Assembly (NCBI GenBank): GCA_036852015.1
Contig: JAANDG010000521.1
Location: 41,236-105,235, forward strand
DNA length: 64,000 nucleotides
Direction of reading: 5' to 3'
From: Pelodera strongyloides
Lineage: Eukaryota > Nematoda > Chromadorea > Rhabditida > Rhabditidae
Below the pieces are notes generated by a model that did no database searches, was not told where the DNA came from, and worked only from the letters and a program-made list of their open reading frames with translations. The position numbers and the translations under genes are program-made. Of the stretch, positions 13,008 through 28,000 are shown in pieces. How positions within the stretch are numbered: position 1 is the first letter of the stretch; every line of letters begins with the position of its first letter.

Positions 13008-16000
13008 GTTTTGTGGGTCTTTGTTTATTTGAGTGTAAGCATGTGCGAGCACGCGTGTGTGTGTGCGCGCGCGTGTGTATCTTATTTTGCGTATGCGTGC
13101 GAGCATCTATGTGCCTCCATGCGTCTCTATGACCGTTAGGCATTACACATTGCTCTCAAAGCGTACAACCGCGGCAAAATATGTTAAATTTTTATTTCAG
13201 GCTGTTACTCCGTTCGCAGTGGACAAGGAGGATGCTCAATAAACTTTTTATGCCAAATACATGTCTGAGACAGGCATTTAATGAATATATACGGATCTAA
13301 TTCAAGGGGTTACAAAGTGCAGTTTTTCTTTATTTTTTATTTTGTTTTCTCTCATCGGGCTTTCGTTATTTTGTTGTATAATGTGCGCCGTAAAATAAAG
13401 ATTGTAAAAGAAATATTCGCTTTTCTTGGTTATATTCACAGACCACAGATATTAGTCGATTTGCTAGGGTAGATTTTTTTTAGGAATTGTGTAGTAAAAA
13501 GTAAAATTTGTAGGAAAAAAATTAAATTAAAAGTGAGAATCTGGTCGGCTTTGCACGTAAGGTCGAACGTTGTGAAGGTTTTCGAAGCGGTCAATCAAAC
13601 CTGAAATTTAATAGTTTTAAGAAAAATATTCTAATAACGCTGAGTTCTGGAAAGCACACGCATTTTCGGCAGGGTGTCAACTAATTTATGATGCATTTCA
13701 GTCTGCAATCTTAGTTAATTGTTTGGTAATTATTTGTACTTATTAGCCCGTATTCTCGGGTCGACGGAAACGTTCCGTTTGGGAAATCCTTTGTATGCAA
13801 ATTTCTCGACTATCTAGACTAGCTTGAGGAAAAATTTGCATACGAATGAGCTCCCAAACGGAACATTCCCGTCGACCCGAGAATACGGGCTAATGTTGTT
13901 ATTGTACGAATGCTGACAGGTGTTAGGCATAGAACGTACTTGTACTAATTGTTGTTTTGCACAAACACTGACAGGCATAGGACGCAGCAAAGTACCGTAT
14001 AGGTTTAGGATATATTACAGAAAAGTACAGTACCTTTCAGCACTGGCCAGCAAGCGAGGTAGAATGAGTCGTAACATGTTTGAAATCTCGTAAGGAGTTC
14101 GACCACACAAATGTCAGCCCAAGTGAACTGAAAAAAAAGAGTTGACCTAAAATAGTTGACCGGTAACTGTATTAATACACAGGAAAGTGAAACCCCCGAT
14201 TTCGCCCCGATTCTTTCAAAAAAAAAACCCCCCAAAAAGCCCGATCACAAATAATCGGGGCTAAATTGGGAACATGGCCGGATTTCGCCCCGATTCTTTC
14301 AAAAAACCCCGATTTCGCTCTGATTTTTCTCCAAAAACACCGATTTCGCCCCGATCAAGGCACGATTTTTTGAAGGACTTGATCGGGGCGAAATCGGGGT
14401 TTTTGGTTTTCCACGTAAGTATGCCAGCACCTGAAGATGTTAATCAACACGTCTACTCTGAAGACGTCTAGAAATTTGTCACCTAGGCCCAGAACTCGTC
14501 GTCTATGTTGATGTACTCTGCTGAGGAAAAGGAAAGCTTTGAATATGGTTATGAAGTAACAGGAATAAACTTGAGTGAGATATGAATGGTTAACAAAATG
14601 TATGTTATAGATTGGCGCCTGTTTAGACAAGTCGGCACTGAATATAAACCTTTTTACTTCATTCGAAAACAAAAATTACCTTTGTTCCAATGAGAAACTC
14701 TTTCGTGGCGAGCTCGGCCTCCCATTTTGTGAGCACCGGGTTTAGTGTGCGTTCTTTGTACTCATTCCAGTATTCTCTCTGAAATATTTTTCAGTAGGAA
14801 ATTGTCTACGATCCTACTTTCACACACCGCTCCTAATGTCGATGCTTTATTTTAAATCTGTCAGTACGGCAATTTAGTACGGTAATTTTTTTTTCCAAGG
14901 AAGAAAAGTACGGCAATTTTCATATTTAGAAGAAAAGGGATTTTTTTGTACCGTAGTGTACTACCGTGAGGAAAGCTTCATAGCTGCTTTGCCGCTTGGA
15001 CGCTTGGAGGCTTGGATGCGAATTTGCTGCCGCACACATGCTTTTTAAATTACCACTGCGCGACCTCAGGGCGGCTTCTAGATAGTTAAACGACCTCACC
15101 CTCTGTTCGTAGTTCTTCGTCAACGTGCATCGAATAATAGGAGCTAGTTCGGTATTGAGCACTTCTGTTTGTGAAATGACAGCGCTTATTAGATCCTGTT
15201 CGGCACTACTGGAACCGAATAAACCTGCAATTAACACATCATTCAAAATCTAAACATTTCATCCCCATGATATGAGAAACCCTGAGAATAAGAGACAGCT
15301 CCCCACGACAAAAGAGTGTGTTTTTCCTGAGGCCATATTCACCACTCCATGAGGAATTCCCCTTCTTTTCCTCTGCGTGTCTCACATTAGAATACTATTT
15401 TCTGTCCCCGGCGATTATTTCCCCCGGGGTGATCGGAGTGGGGAATATGGCCTCTGGTGATTGACGTAAGATCAGAGTCTCTCCGGTGATATGACTGCCG
15501 AAAAAAACAAGGCCACACCAAAATTCAAAGCAATATATCGACCGATCTCCACAGCGCCCACAATAATCTTCTTATTGCCATTCACACGTAAAACGGGAAG
15601 TTTTGTCTGCTCATCCATGCCTTCTAAAAACTGATAATTTTATACAATATTTTCGGGTAGCTCTAGCAGGGCGAAGCAAGGCTATTTAGAGCTAATTATA
15701 ACGAGTATAATCCAATTAATCTGTTTGTTCGGAATACCGTTTTCAAGTAAATATTATTCAGCTTACGTAAAAAGACACAAAAAGTTGAATAGAAAAGAAC
15801 CTATAGGAAACTAATTCAACCGTAACTCCTCACCCTTCTTCCTCTTCGCTTTCCACTGCTGAATGGTCATTCGAGTGTCGGTAAACGCTTTTCCAACATA
15901 GACTAACATTAATCGAATACATTCGGCACGACCCCTTCCGGGCAGAGAAATCAACTCTAGATTAGCTGTGCTCATACTGAAAATATCAAAGCGAAATACT

Positions 16001-19000
16001 GGAAGGTTTTTGAAACGAATTGTGGACTGAGGACATTCTTATGCAGCATATGTAAATGAAAATAAATTACAATAAAAAATCGAGCTAAACTCGATCAAAT
16101 TTGCATAAATAAGTGAGAATTCAGTTGTCCACGCACGATGCATTTCAAGAACAGGCCGGTATAAACACATCATAGGACTTGGTCAACTAATAACTGACAT
16201 AATTTATTATTTCAGAGCATTTTAGTAAAAATTCTAGATTGGATGTGCTTATGCTGAAAACAGAAAAATAACAATAAAAATTACAACGTCATAAGGCGAA
16301 GGCGCATGATAATTAATTAATTATTAAAACAGCGTGTAAAACACTGGAGAGCAAGCAACTCGATAGTTTCCAACCGAAAATATTAGAAATATGTTATATG
16401 AGTATGAGTAAAAGACATGAGCAGTTAGACTCTAGGCAATTGAACCTGCAATACAATTTTATTGTACTAATATAAACATTATGAAATTCTCTAATAATGC
16501 GCAAAAATGATTGATGAAAACTGGAGAAAATTAAATGATAACTGCTAGGCCGCTGGGCGGAGAATTAATGAGAGTCCAATAATAAACATGGGTTAGTGAT
16601 ATGGTCGGCCATAGTTGTTAAATATAATATAATTCAAGGAGGATGTTCTGAAGAAAGATTCTCTCTATCAGACACTACACATGGAATATGGAAGATCTTT
16701 TTTTCTTTTGAGAGTGGATATAGAAAAAGAGATTTTGCACTTTCGTCTGGGTGCGCGTTCACTGTTTTGGGCCCAATCTAGTGTGGATAATATTTGCTTT
16801 TCTTAGGACTTCAAGACTGCAGACTCTCTACAGACACAACGCACCCATAGCCAAATACAAACTGTCATTGTCAGGCACAACAAATAGGCCAATTAAGTGA
16901 AAAATATGGTAATTATTTTCTAAATATGGAATTTTATAGCTATACGTCAGTGTACTTTACAGTATGACTAAGGAACGATCATAAGGCATAAATATGTAAC
17001 ATCACGTCCACAAGAATCTCAAAAACCCCGCAGAATATAGTTCGGATGCTAAAACAATACAATAAAGAAAAATTAAAAGGTTAACATTTTCACAACTTTA
17101 CACGTGTTTTGAAAAAATAGCAAAATTTAAGTTCTAAAATTCCATGCATTAGAAGCTAGAAGTGTGGGTAAACTCTAGTCGGGGGAAAACAGTGTCGTTT
17201 TTACCGAAAAATTTCGAGAGCTGTTGGGCTCTTTTTGTTGAGTATACAAGATGGACTCTCGTGCATGGGGATTTCGAGTGTTTCTTTTCATTTTCCTTGT
17301 CGGTTGGGAGGCTTTTAAGCTGTTTTGTGACCCCACTAGCAAATAGTTAGCCGGGTAACTTGTGTAAAACAAATTACAGCGGTAATGTGTTCGTACGTGC
17401 AAACTGCAAACTATGTGTTCACGTATATCTCACGGCACAAAATCAGCAAAATAATACAATCTACTCTCCGCCGAAATATACAGTGATGAGTTTTGCGCTT
17501 TTATGAAAGTTCTAATTGGAAGACATCAGCTCCGAACCCAGCTAATCTAATATGCAAAGCAATGATTATGTAAAATATTTCATAAATAATATGCGAAACA
17601 TTTCATTTTCAAATAGTACAGCATTTTTTCCCTAAGATGAAGGTTGCGACAAAGCTGTCGCACTTGCTAATATTCTTAGCTTTCCCACTACAAATCCTCA
17701 CTTCTCAATGTGTGAAACTGGAAGATAATGATCCTGATACGCATGTTTCATATTGACTTCAATATTTTTCTCTTTTCTTTTTTTGCAACTATATTTAATG
17801 AGGAAATGAGGTGCCCCTTGTGCTACTTTTACAGTTTAAGTGTTCAACAAACAAGCGAGAATATAAAGCAGATTTATTAACACATAAAATGTGTCCATCA
17901 ATCAATATGATGAAAGGTTGACAAGCAACAATTGAATGGCCATGGTTTTAATTACCTTTACACAGCCAGCATTGCCAGCAATGGTTGTCAAGTGCGGTAA
18001 CGCAAGCGAACTCGGTGACGCTTGAACATCCTTGAATTCATTCAAATATTACATACACAATGCAATCTATGTAGACTCTTTCTGTTTTGCATAGCTAATT
18101 GAGACTGCCACAAAACTGTTGTGATGAATACCTGTACCTAGCTCTAATCTAAGCTCTACCACTGTTTAGTTTCCTACCACTGCTAACCGACGACCTCGTC
18201 AGAACGCTGTCAACAGAGAAACTTCCTTCAGAAGCATTCTTTCCTGTACCTTCCAGAAGGGTACCCAATTATGCATTGACCATCGACTTGTCAAAATGTC
18301 CTTCGCTAAAGTGAGTTTTATTTAATATTTATGAATAGTGCACATTACTACATTTGCCCGTAAATAAGCTTTGAAGCTTACTCAGTCGCCCGGAGAGACG
18401 TGCCTGCCACCCTTCATGTGATAATGTAATTGCGCTCGCACATTTCGCTGCGGAAGCCAGAACGATAACAAATAGGCCATTCGTGAGCCAGGAGAGCGCC
18501 AGAGGTGCGCCAAGGTCTCGACGCGATATGTTGCCAACATGAGTTTGTGACGGTTCAGGTTTATAAAGTTAAATTTCAGTCTTGGCATTATTGGAGTCAA
18601 TGTGCACGCTCGGCAAAAGGTAAACCTGACTCTGGAAGTGAAAAATGGCCATCTTCCAGTGAAGAACCTGGGTTCACATGGAGCCCTTACTGGTGAGAGA
18701 TATTTTGTCTATACATCTTACGCTTTCTGTATTCAGCTTGGCTCTGCAAGTCTGGCTTCTGACTACTAGTTATTAATCGACAACGATTATGTCTAGCAAT
18801 ATGATATAGTAAATAGCTAAATAGAGAGGGAGTAGCAGTAGCAAAGTACGGATCAGGCTTATAATGAAGCTTGCATGTCAACGTAACATTGACCAGTATG
18901 ATAACGTCTTCGCAAAAAAACAAACGTTTATTATAACCAAAAGGCATTTTATTTCAGGAAGTCAGAACGCCGAAATTGCAATGAAGAATGCAGGATTTCT

Positions 19001-22000
19001 GCACATCGCTGTAAAGGTTTGTATTTATTCGCGAGGTAGACAACTATCGAAAAGCGTAATGGGGTTTCCATGTATGCGATTCGCACCTGCGAAAATGTCA
19101 AACCGCTGTCCATGTTCAAGTCATTTTACATGCATGTCAACTGCCTACCGTAACCCATGCGAAACGCACGGTTGACATGGTCCTGCAGCGAAAGTGTATC
19201 AGATCCATACTAGATCCGTACTATTTTGAAATAGATCCATACTAAATCCAAAATCGCGCACGTGCGATTCGCAAACATGACTCAAACATTTACATTTTCG
19301 CATACGGTCTATAGGGCAATTTACTTATTTATATCTATATTTATTAAAATAGTTATTCTACATATTCTCTCTCTAGTATAACAAAACACAAAAATTGAGA
19401 ATACGGAAAAAACAATAATATAAAAATAAGCGAATATGATATTCTAGAGTGTTATTGGTAAGGATGAAGCCTTCGTACACATCTACAACCAGTCCTGCCA
19501 AAATAGTATTGAGCTGAAAATTTCGAAAAGTATTCGTTATTTGATATTTACACGAAGAGGAAAGTGCAAGGCATGGTTTAGACAGGTAACGTTTAAATAC
19601 ACATTCCTTCTCTTTCCTTTCCGAAGCATTATCTCTAAGTTGAATAGTTACTCAACAAGCATTTTATGGATGAATATGGTGAAGTAAAGCTCTTTTTGAA
19701 TTCTCTTTTTGTGTTTTCGCGTAGTATTTAGTAATTATGAAAGCCTCGTTTTAGTCGCAATGTTTCCAGATGATGTAATTGTAATCGTAAATAGATAATG
19801 AGATATCCGAAATGTGGAGGAAAATAACGAAAAAATCATTCAGGGTCCTTCTTATCCTGCTTGGTTTATTCCAAAGGCACCAGTGTTTTTGGACCGTAAG
19901 AGAGATGCATCTGGGGCGTCGAAGAGTACCAACGAAACCAATCGGTACTGTATTTTATACTATATGCTTTTATCATCAATGCTAATATGCGTCATCATTG
20001 GTTTACACTCTGAAATCGATTTCCTGACGAAACATCGAGCTTCACTAACGTTGTCACTGAAATATGGCATGAATAGTTAGTCGAACTAAAACTTGATAAG
20101 TTTTCTGAATTGGCACCAACACACAGGAAACCCTCCCGAGGCTCACGAGCGCTCTGAGGCCATATTCACCACTCCAATTCTTTCGGGGAAATATTCCCTT
20201 GGGACAGAAAATGGCATTCTAATGCGAGATACGCAGAGAAAAAGACGGGGAATTCCCCATGGGGAATTGAGCGGTGAATATGGCCTCTGAATCTCTCGCA
20301 TCGCACTCTCTACGCACTCTAGCTCTTTGGGGAGGCCAGGGAGGGATGGCTCCATGCGTGTTGGTGAATACGGCCTCTGAGCTATGAATGAGAATCAACT
20401 AGGAACTGTTTTAGATATGATTTCACTGAACGGGCACTTCATGTTGGACATGCTGTACATGAACTGTGAGTTTTCTTTTTGATTAACTTTACTTTCTAAT
20501 TTTTCCGCATTGGGTAGGCTTGGTGTTATTTTTATTGTCACTACTAGGGGGCGTCGTGGCTCACTGGCAAAGTTCTCGTCTCTCACCCATACGACCCGGG
20601 TTCGAATCCCGTCCAGTGCTACCATCTTGCAAACATGCCACGGCGTCGGGAATAAAGTTAAGGCGCTCCCCTTGCCTAGCCTTAGGACGGACCTTTCGCT
20701 CTGTATTATCTTCTGTGCCGTCTTCTACCGTCTACTTCACTCTATGGGACACATCGGCTAAAGAGACACCGCCTTGGATTGGAGCTAAAAATGAAGATCC
20801 CCGACTTCGAGAGCAAACGGGACCCTGGATTCTACATGCTTAAGTCTATGTGTGATGATTGTATGTCTGAATAAAGTGGTATTCACATTTTACTACACAA
20901 TTCAAAATTTAAAATTAATAAGAATGTTCCATACGAAGCCAAGTGAAAGCGAGACAAGGTTACCATACATGTATCGTTTCTCAAGAATCGGACATCTTGG
21001 GTGGTAAAGTCTCCAGTGTTCCACTGGGTCCCCAATAATTTATTTTTGCTTAGATTTGACACAAGCGTTATTGAAACTGCGGAACTTGCCACGTCGGCCA
21101 CGCACTACACAATGGCCATTGCCATACTAATGTGAGATTATTTATTTTTCACAAAGAACACATTGAATTGGTTTTTTTTTCAAAATATTTTTTTTTCTTA
21201 CTTTACTGCTACGTGATGCCGAGTAACCTTTCAACTGTTTGTTAGCTGGACATTCGCAGCCGGATCATATATAAGAATAACATCCAAAAAAACACTGATT
21301 GTTCGCCGCTGCGCCAGCCTGGACAATCTTCATTTTGAGTTGCCCTGCAGTGGATTGTACGAAACAGTATTTAAAGCGAAATACCGGCTTGTTTTTGAAA
21401 CGCATCGTGGACAACTGAATGCTAGGTATTTATGCGAATTTGCCTTTTTTACATACGAATGCTGGTATACTCGATGCGTTTCAAAAAAAACCGGCCGGTA
21501 TTTCGCTTTAATATAAAGTTAAGGAAAAGGCTATTTAATCAGTATCTGGAAAAGGTATCTACAGATTCTCTGCCATTCTCCTTTGTGTGATGCGTGCTTG
21601 GATCTCCTCATCTATTTCGCTTCGTGTCACTCCTTTGATCAAGGAGGAATGGACCGCATTTCGAGAAAGAAAAGAGAGCACGCCACTTGCTGTAGAATCC
21701 AAGGAACCTGTGTCTGCATGAGGAACTTAAGAACTAAATTTAAAGCGGTATGGCACGCGGTTGTGAAGCTGAGGCTGGATATATTGTATGTAAATCGTGT
21801 GCTGTAATGTGTCAGAACCGCGTGTTATATTCATTGGCTGTTCATTTCTATTATTGCACTTCACCACGTTTTTCCTAACTCGTAAGCATAGTTCTTTCTT
21901 CCTTACAATAAGGTGAACAGAATTTTGCTGGTTTCTAATGTAAACTTCTCAATTTTTGTACCAGTCGTGAATCTCTGTTGAGCCCAGAAAAATAATGATT

Positions 22001-25000
22001 ATCTGGCGATTCTTGATTTGTCTGTCTGTGCTAAACAATTAGGAACTGATGAGAACGGCAGAGCTCACTTTACCAAGTAATACTAGGGTTAGTTTACATC
22101 TATACGGTCCAGCAAGCTCGAACCATGGATTTAACAAATACTATCTTTGCAAATTCACCCAAATTTTCTTTGATTTCATGAAGATGAATATAAACGTTTT
22201 CTTTCAAACGAAACAATATATATTTGTAAGAAAAAGTGTTCACAAAGTGTACCCGCGTAATAATTTAAGCTTGTTATTTGAGTTTTTTTAAAGCGAATTA
22301 GCGGTCGGTCTCAACAAAAAATACAAAAAGAGGCGGAGTAAACAACCGTGCGTTGACCACCGTTTTCAAACCGTACTTTTACTAGCCAAATTCAAAATTT
22401 TTGTCAAAATTTCGTCATTTGGATGCTGCGGAGTGTGTGATAATTTGAAAAGGCCATCCCTCGATTTTTCCAGGGCCGTGCTAGTATTAAAATCGGCAAA
22501 TCGCTGGATTCGAATTTTCCCATACAAAATCGCAAAAAATGGTTGTTTGAGAACATTTTTGTGCAAGATGCACTTATTTGTTTGTGTTTTTATGTTTATT
22601 TTCGTTTATAACTTTTTTCAAACTATTTTTGGTGAAAAAACCCCAAACCGGGTGGTATTTCGCTTTAAGAACGGCAATGATTCCGGCCTAAACCCCATTT
22701 TGCAAACTTTTTTCTAATAAAAGAAGATTAATTTTCAACGAGTAATATTTTGCCGATACCTATTGGACACGATAAAGAAACGGCGGTTCACGTCGCAAGA
22801 AAACGTGGCTGTATTGTATGTACTGATTTTATGGACTAATATTGTATAGAAGAAAGAAGAAAAGAAAATCACGCAGTCGATATCACCTTTCTGTACCTTT
22901 TCCTGTTAGCTCTTTTTAAACAATTACTAAATGTTCATATTGTTTTAATTATCGCTAGATACATAATATTTGTTATATTTTGTCGTATCGTATATCTTGT
23001 CGTCTTTGTCAAATATGCTAGATAAACTGTCATACTCCTCTATCTTTTTAGGTACAAGGTTTCTAGCTTTTTCAATAATCTAAGCTATGCTCGTCTCAAT
23101 GATAGTCGTGCTTGTCTTGTTCGTACCAAGCGCATTTTCTTGCAAGGATGATGATTTACCGAGTGGTTGGTTTAATATTGCATTATTTTAGCTAACTAAA
23201 CTAATTGTAAGTGTGTTATTGTCTTGAACTGGACTTTTAGTCAAGGTCGTGACTAGTTTCCTTCTTTTTCCGCACACAGTACACGGTTACAATTACTGAA
23301 AGTTGAGGCAAAGTTAGCCAACGAGATCTGTAAGCAACAGGTATCAAATATTTTCGTCTGCTGATAATAATCAGCTTATTTGGCTTGTGTACCTTGTTCC
23401 ATTTTTAGAAACCACCCTTCAGTCAATTGAAGCAACAACGACAGGTAACACAGTTTTTGAAATTTGAGATAGTTATTTACGGTGTCTTTGATGTAGGCTC
23501 ATGTAATAATAATAATAATAATTTATTTCCAGTTGCATGATTCATTCAGATGATAAAAGGTAGTAATACTGTAAATGGAAAATCAAAGAAAAGAGAAAGA
23601 AAAAAAATACTAAAGCCACTATGGCCACTAAAGATAACCGTACCGTAGGGGGAAATAAGAGTAAAACAGGGTGATAACGTATCATAACGTTTATGCGGAG
23701 TGGTTGTACGTAGTATATATTTTTTTTTTCCCACGCATGTAGGAGTATGACGGTGTGATCGTCCAATAAATGCGCCTTATTAAAGAGTATATGAATTCTA
23801 TAAAATGTACGCTCTTCTTGAGGACGTCCGAAGTTAACAAAGTACGGTGGGCAAGTGCCGAGCCTTTAGATGTGCCGACGTATTAGAATAAAAGACAATA
23901 CTAACTTTTTGACTTTATTCGATAAGTTATTTATTTTAGCATTTTAGTTATTTAAATTCTAACAAATTATGATGGTGACAATGGATGGTCAAACTAACAA
24001 TAAGACGACGAACCTTCAGGCTGTGGTGTCTGTGATCCACTTCCTCCGGGAATGCCCGATGTTTGCCCGCCAGGGTTTTTGGGATGCGTACCAGCAACAA
24101 TGGACCGACTTACACCGGGAACTGTGGTTCCTTCACGTAAGGATTTTTTTTAGCAAAACAAGATTTGTTATGTGGCGTGTGCCACGTGCTCTACCTTCGG
24201 ACGTGAAGCCTCCAATGAAGCGTGGTGGTACGTGGTGGTACCAAACTTCAAACACTAAGAGAAAAATCAAAAATTGTTGTCGTTCTCGTCGATCCCACCT
24301 CATGCCAACGCGACATTACATGAAGATTTCATAGTACACAGCAATAGCTAATTTTAGGTGCACTTATTTTAGATGCACTCAAACTTTTGACATGGGCTTC
24401 ATTGCACCGAACGGAACAGTATTTGGGGGAGCGGCTGTTGCTTGCTTTGAAGACGGACACCGTTACACGGAAGATGTAGACAATAGAGGCCCACTAGTTA
24501 TGGTTGATGATTATACGGCGTTTTGTAATTCCTATTAAATATTTACTTACTTGTCAGTGTACAGCACACGCTTGTTAATAAAGTTCTTATTTGTTCACAT
24601 TGGGTAGTAAAACAATGATGAAGGAAAGAACACAAAACGATAAAAAAACGACAAAATGTTTTTATTGCATGAAGTCAGAATGTTAGCGCTGGATTATTTG
24701 CTTGTTTGCTTGTTCGTCTCAGGGAAAGCAACATTTGTTGCAAGTAAAGTTGGCAGGAAAATGTCATGCGAAAAACCCTTATGTGTATATGGATCAACGC
24801 AACGTATCAAAGTTTTCAAGCCGTGTTCGAGTTGGGGAAAGGTTTGTGGAATTCCGGAATCCATAGTTCGAGATGAACGGAAAAACATGCAGGAAAATCA
24901 AAATCTACCGTAGTGGAATCGTTGTGAAATTATATTTTTAACAACTGCAGGAGCACGTTCCAAAAATGAAGCACGTTCGAAGTTGACCCTGACGGTTGGG

Positions 25001-28000
25001 GCTACATAGCGGAAAAACATTTACGTTCCCGGTGTCCCATCTCGAACGGTCCTTTTCCGGAATTCCACAACTTTTTCCCAACTTTATGCTTATGTTTTTT
25101 TTGTTAGGTATCCCCTCAACTAACATAACATATAACGTAACATAACATTTACATTTATTACGAAAACAAAATGTATCGTGGAACTTTTGTCAATATTAGG
25201 CCATTTCTACAAGTTGTTGGTAGTTTCTTTGTGAGAAAAAAATATTTTGTTGTCAGTTCTGGTCATAAAGCATTATGTTAGATTATGTGGCAAGCTGCGT
25301 AAGGAACCAAGGCAGTCAGGGAAATAGCAAAGAAAATTTGCACGAATAGGGTTTGACAGAAATCCCGGCTCTATCCGCCAACTCAAGGGACCGAATCTAT
25401 GCTGATTTTGTGTATTTAATAAACCCTTTCCAGTGGATGAGTCGCCATCACTGGTAAGGTTACATGCATCTTGTTGAATTCGCGGACTTAACTAATCTTC
25501 TTCAATAGTGCGCAAGAGCATTGTAAATATGGTTGAACTAAATGTTTGTATCCTAACAAATTACGCCCGTGCAGGTCGCCCATAAATCCATCTAGTGTGC
25601 TGAGTAGACCAAACAAGTGCTCAAAGATAACAGTGCACTTCCCCAGAAACTTTACGGCAAGACCACAGTACATAAATCGGTTTTACATGTTTTACAATCA
25701 GTGACAGAACATAGTGACGGCGAAAATCCTTACCGCGCCTAATAAGAAGCTGCCGGTTATGTGCGCGTCGTCAACGTCGTCTAGAACACCGGTCCGAAGT
25801 AAGCATAAGAAGATAAGAAGACCCGCGAGTATATTCAGCCACTAACTCAATCTCTCAGATTTATATATTTTTCTGTTGTTGAGAAGGTCGCGTTTAACCT
25901 ATAAGCTAAAATGATGTCCTTGAATGCTATCTGGGTTCCTGCATATGTATGCTTTTTTCCACCGTATTTTATTTCTTCCTCTCTACCGTACCTATGTGAA
26001 GTGCGCTATATACTTTGTAATATCGTATCATAAAACGGTCATAACTGTAGCATGTCACATGCAAACGACATTGCACACTTTTTTTGTGAATAATAAAACG
26101 AGTAATATTTGCAAAATGTATCAGACACCATAAAAAGGTCGTTTGAAAATCTCTGAATAAAAACGTGGCTTTTTTATACTTACTATTGAACCGTCATATA
26201 AAGAAAACGACGAAGCGGAGGAAACTATCTTTCTTCTGAAGCAGACCATTTATTTGGAACATTAACTACTCTTATTTAAATTAGGTTTAGAGTGATTGAC
26301 TATGCTCATCTCAATGATAATTGTGCTCGGTGTGCTCGCTGTCAACTCTGACGCACGTTGCGCCAAGCCTACTCCTCAAGGTTGGTTTTTGCGTTTTGCG
26401 CAAAAACATCCCTTTATAATTAAAGGAAGGCAAAGTGTATGTATCCATATAATTTTACTGTGTATCGTAATGTTATTGTGAATTATAATTTTGGAAATTT
26501 ACTCTTCTATTTCTCGTGTTAAACATGTTGTAACCCTTTTAGATTGCCTTTCGGCGTGCGAACCTCTCCCAACTGTACGGCCAACTGATTGTCCAAAGTT
26601 CTACTTTGAATGCTACCTTGCAACTGACAACTTCCTCTCAAAAGAAAACCTCGGATGTGGTTCATACAGGTTCTGTTTCAACTTAAAGGGAAAGGCTCAT
26701 GAGAAAAATACTTTCCTCAATTTACTTCAACAGAATGTCCGGAATCTCAGAAATATTACTGCGAAAACCGCATCTCTTTGCATCTAGAACCCGCAGATAT
26801 ATTCTATGCTAAACAGTTCGAAGAGGTACCGTAGCCCGAAACCAATTTTGCTCTTTTATTGCATCACAGTATTGGAAACGCTTTGTTATAATGGTGTTAA
26901 TGCTCTTTATTCGTTTAACAATTATTATGTAGAGAAAGAATGCTAATGGACGGATATAAACAATAAAAAGGTATTTTAACCTTTCCGTCTACGGTGCCTG
27001 GTCGAACTGTTAGCATAGAATATCTCTGCGAGTTCACGATGCAAATAGATGCGGTTTTCGCAGAAATATTTCTGAGATTCCGGACATTCTGTGCAAGTAA
27101 ACTGAGGACAACTTTTTTCTCGTGGGCCTCTCCCTTTAAAGCGAAATACGGGCCGGTTTTTGAAACGCATCGTGGGCAACTGAATTCTTACGCACTTATG
27201 CTAATTTACTCGAATTTTGCTCGATTTTTTATTCTAATTTATATTCATTTGCAAAAGCTGCATAAGAATGCTGGTGTAGTGTACTCGATACGTTTCAAAA
27301 ACCCGGCCGGTATTTCGCTTTAACTATACGTGAACTACATTCCAAAATAGTGCAAACGCTTGCAAATGTGGACTTGAACACACTTATGCAAGACTTTCAG
27401 GTGTATAGAAACAAACAACATCGGTGTTCTGTCTCCTAATGGAACGGCTTATGCGGGACCAGCGGTCAATTGTAACGCAGATGGACATAAATATTTATCG
27501 ATTGGTTCCGCGGAAGGTGAAACAATTATGGTCGATGATTTTGTCGCATTTTGCGGCTCATTTTAAAAATGTCAAAACTAAGTAGTTCTTTTGTTTTTGT
27601 GAAAAATACACAAGTACATCAACACTTACACACTTACACTAACATTTTTGTAAGAAGACGGCGCTGCATCCAACCATAAGCAGGGTGCGTGACCAGTATA
27701 CCGTTATTGTAAAAATCCTTATTTTTGTTATTAGTATTATTCAAATTTAATTCAGCTATCAATATTACACCAATATTAATAAGTTAAGTGACCAGGACGC
27801 CGATCCTTTATACTTTTAAATTTAGAATTAAATTTATATTGTTTGCATCTTTCTTGACAATATGGAAATTGTTCAAATAAATGAATTGAAAGAAATTTTG
27901 TTCGAACAATAAGTAGTGTCACGTGTACTTGTTGCTTGCTTCGTCCTGCCTATAATGGGGTCTATATGTATGGCAAAAATTGCCGATTTTTGCTTCCAAG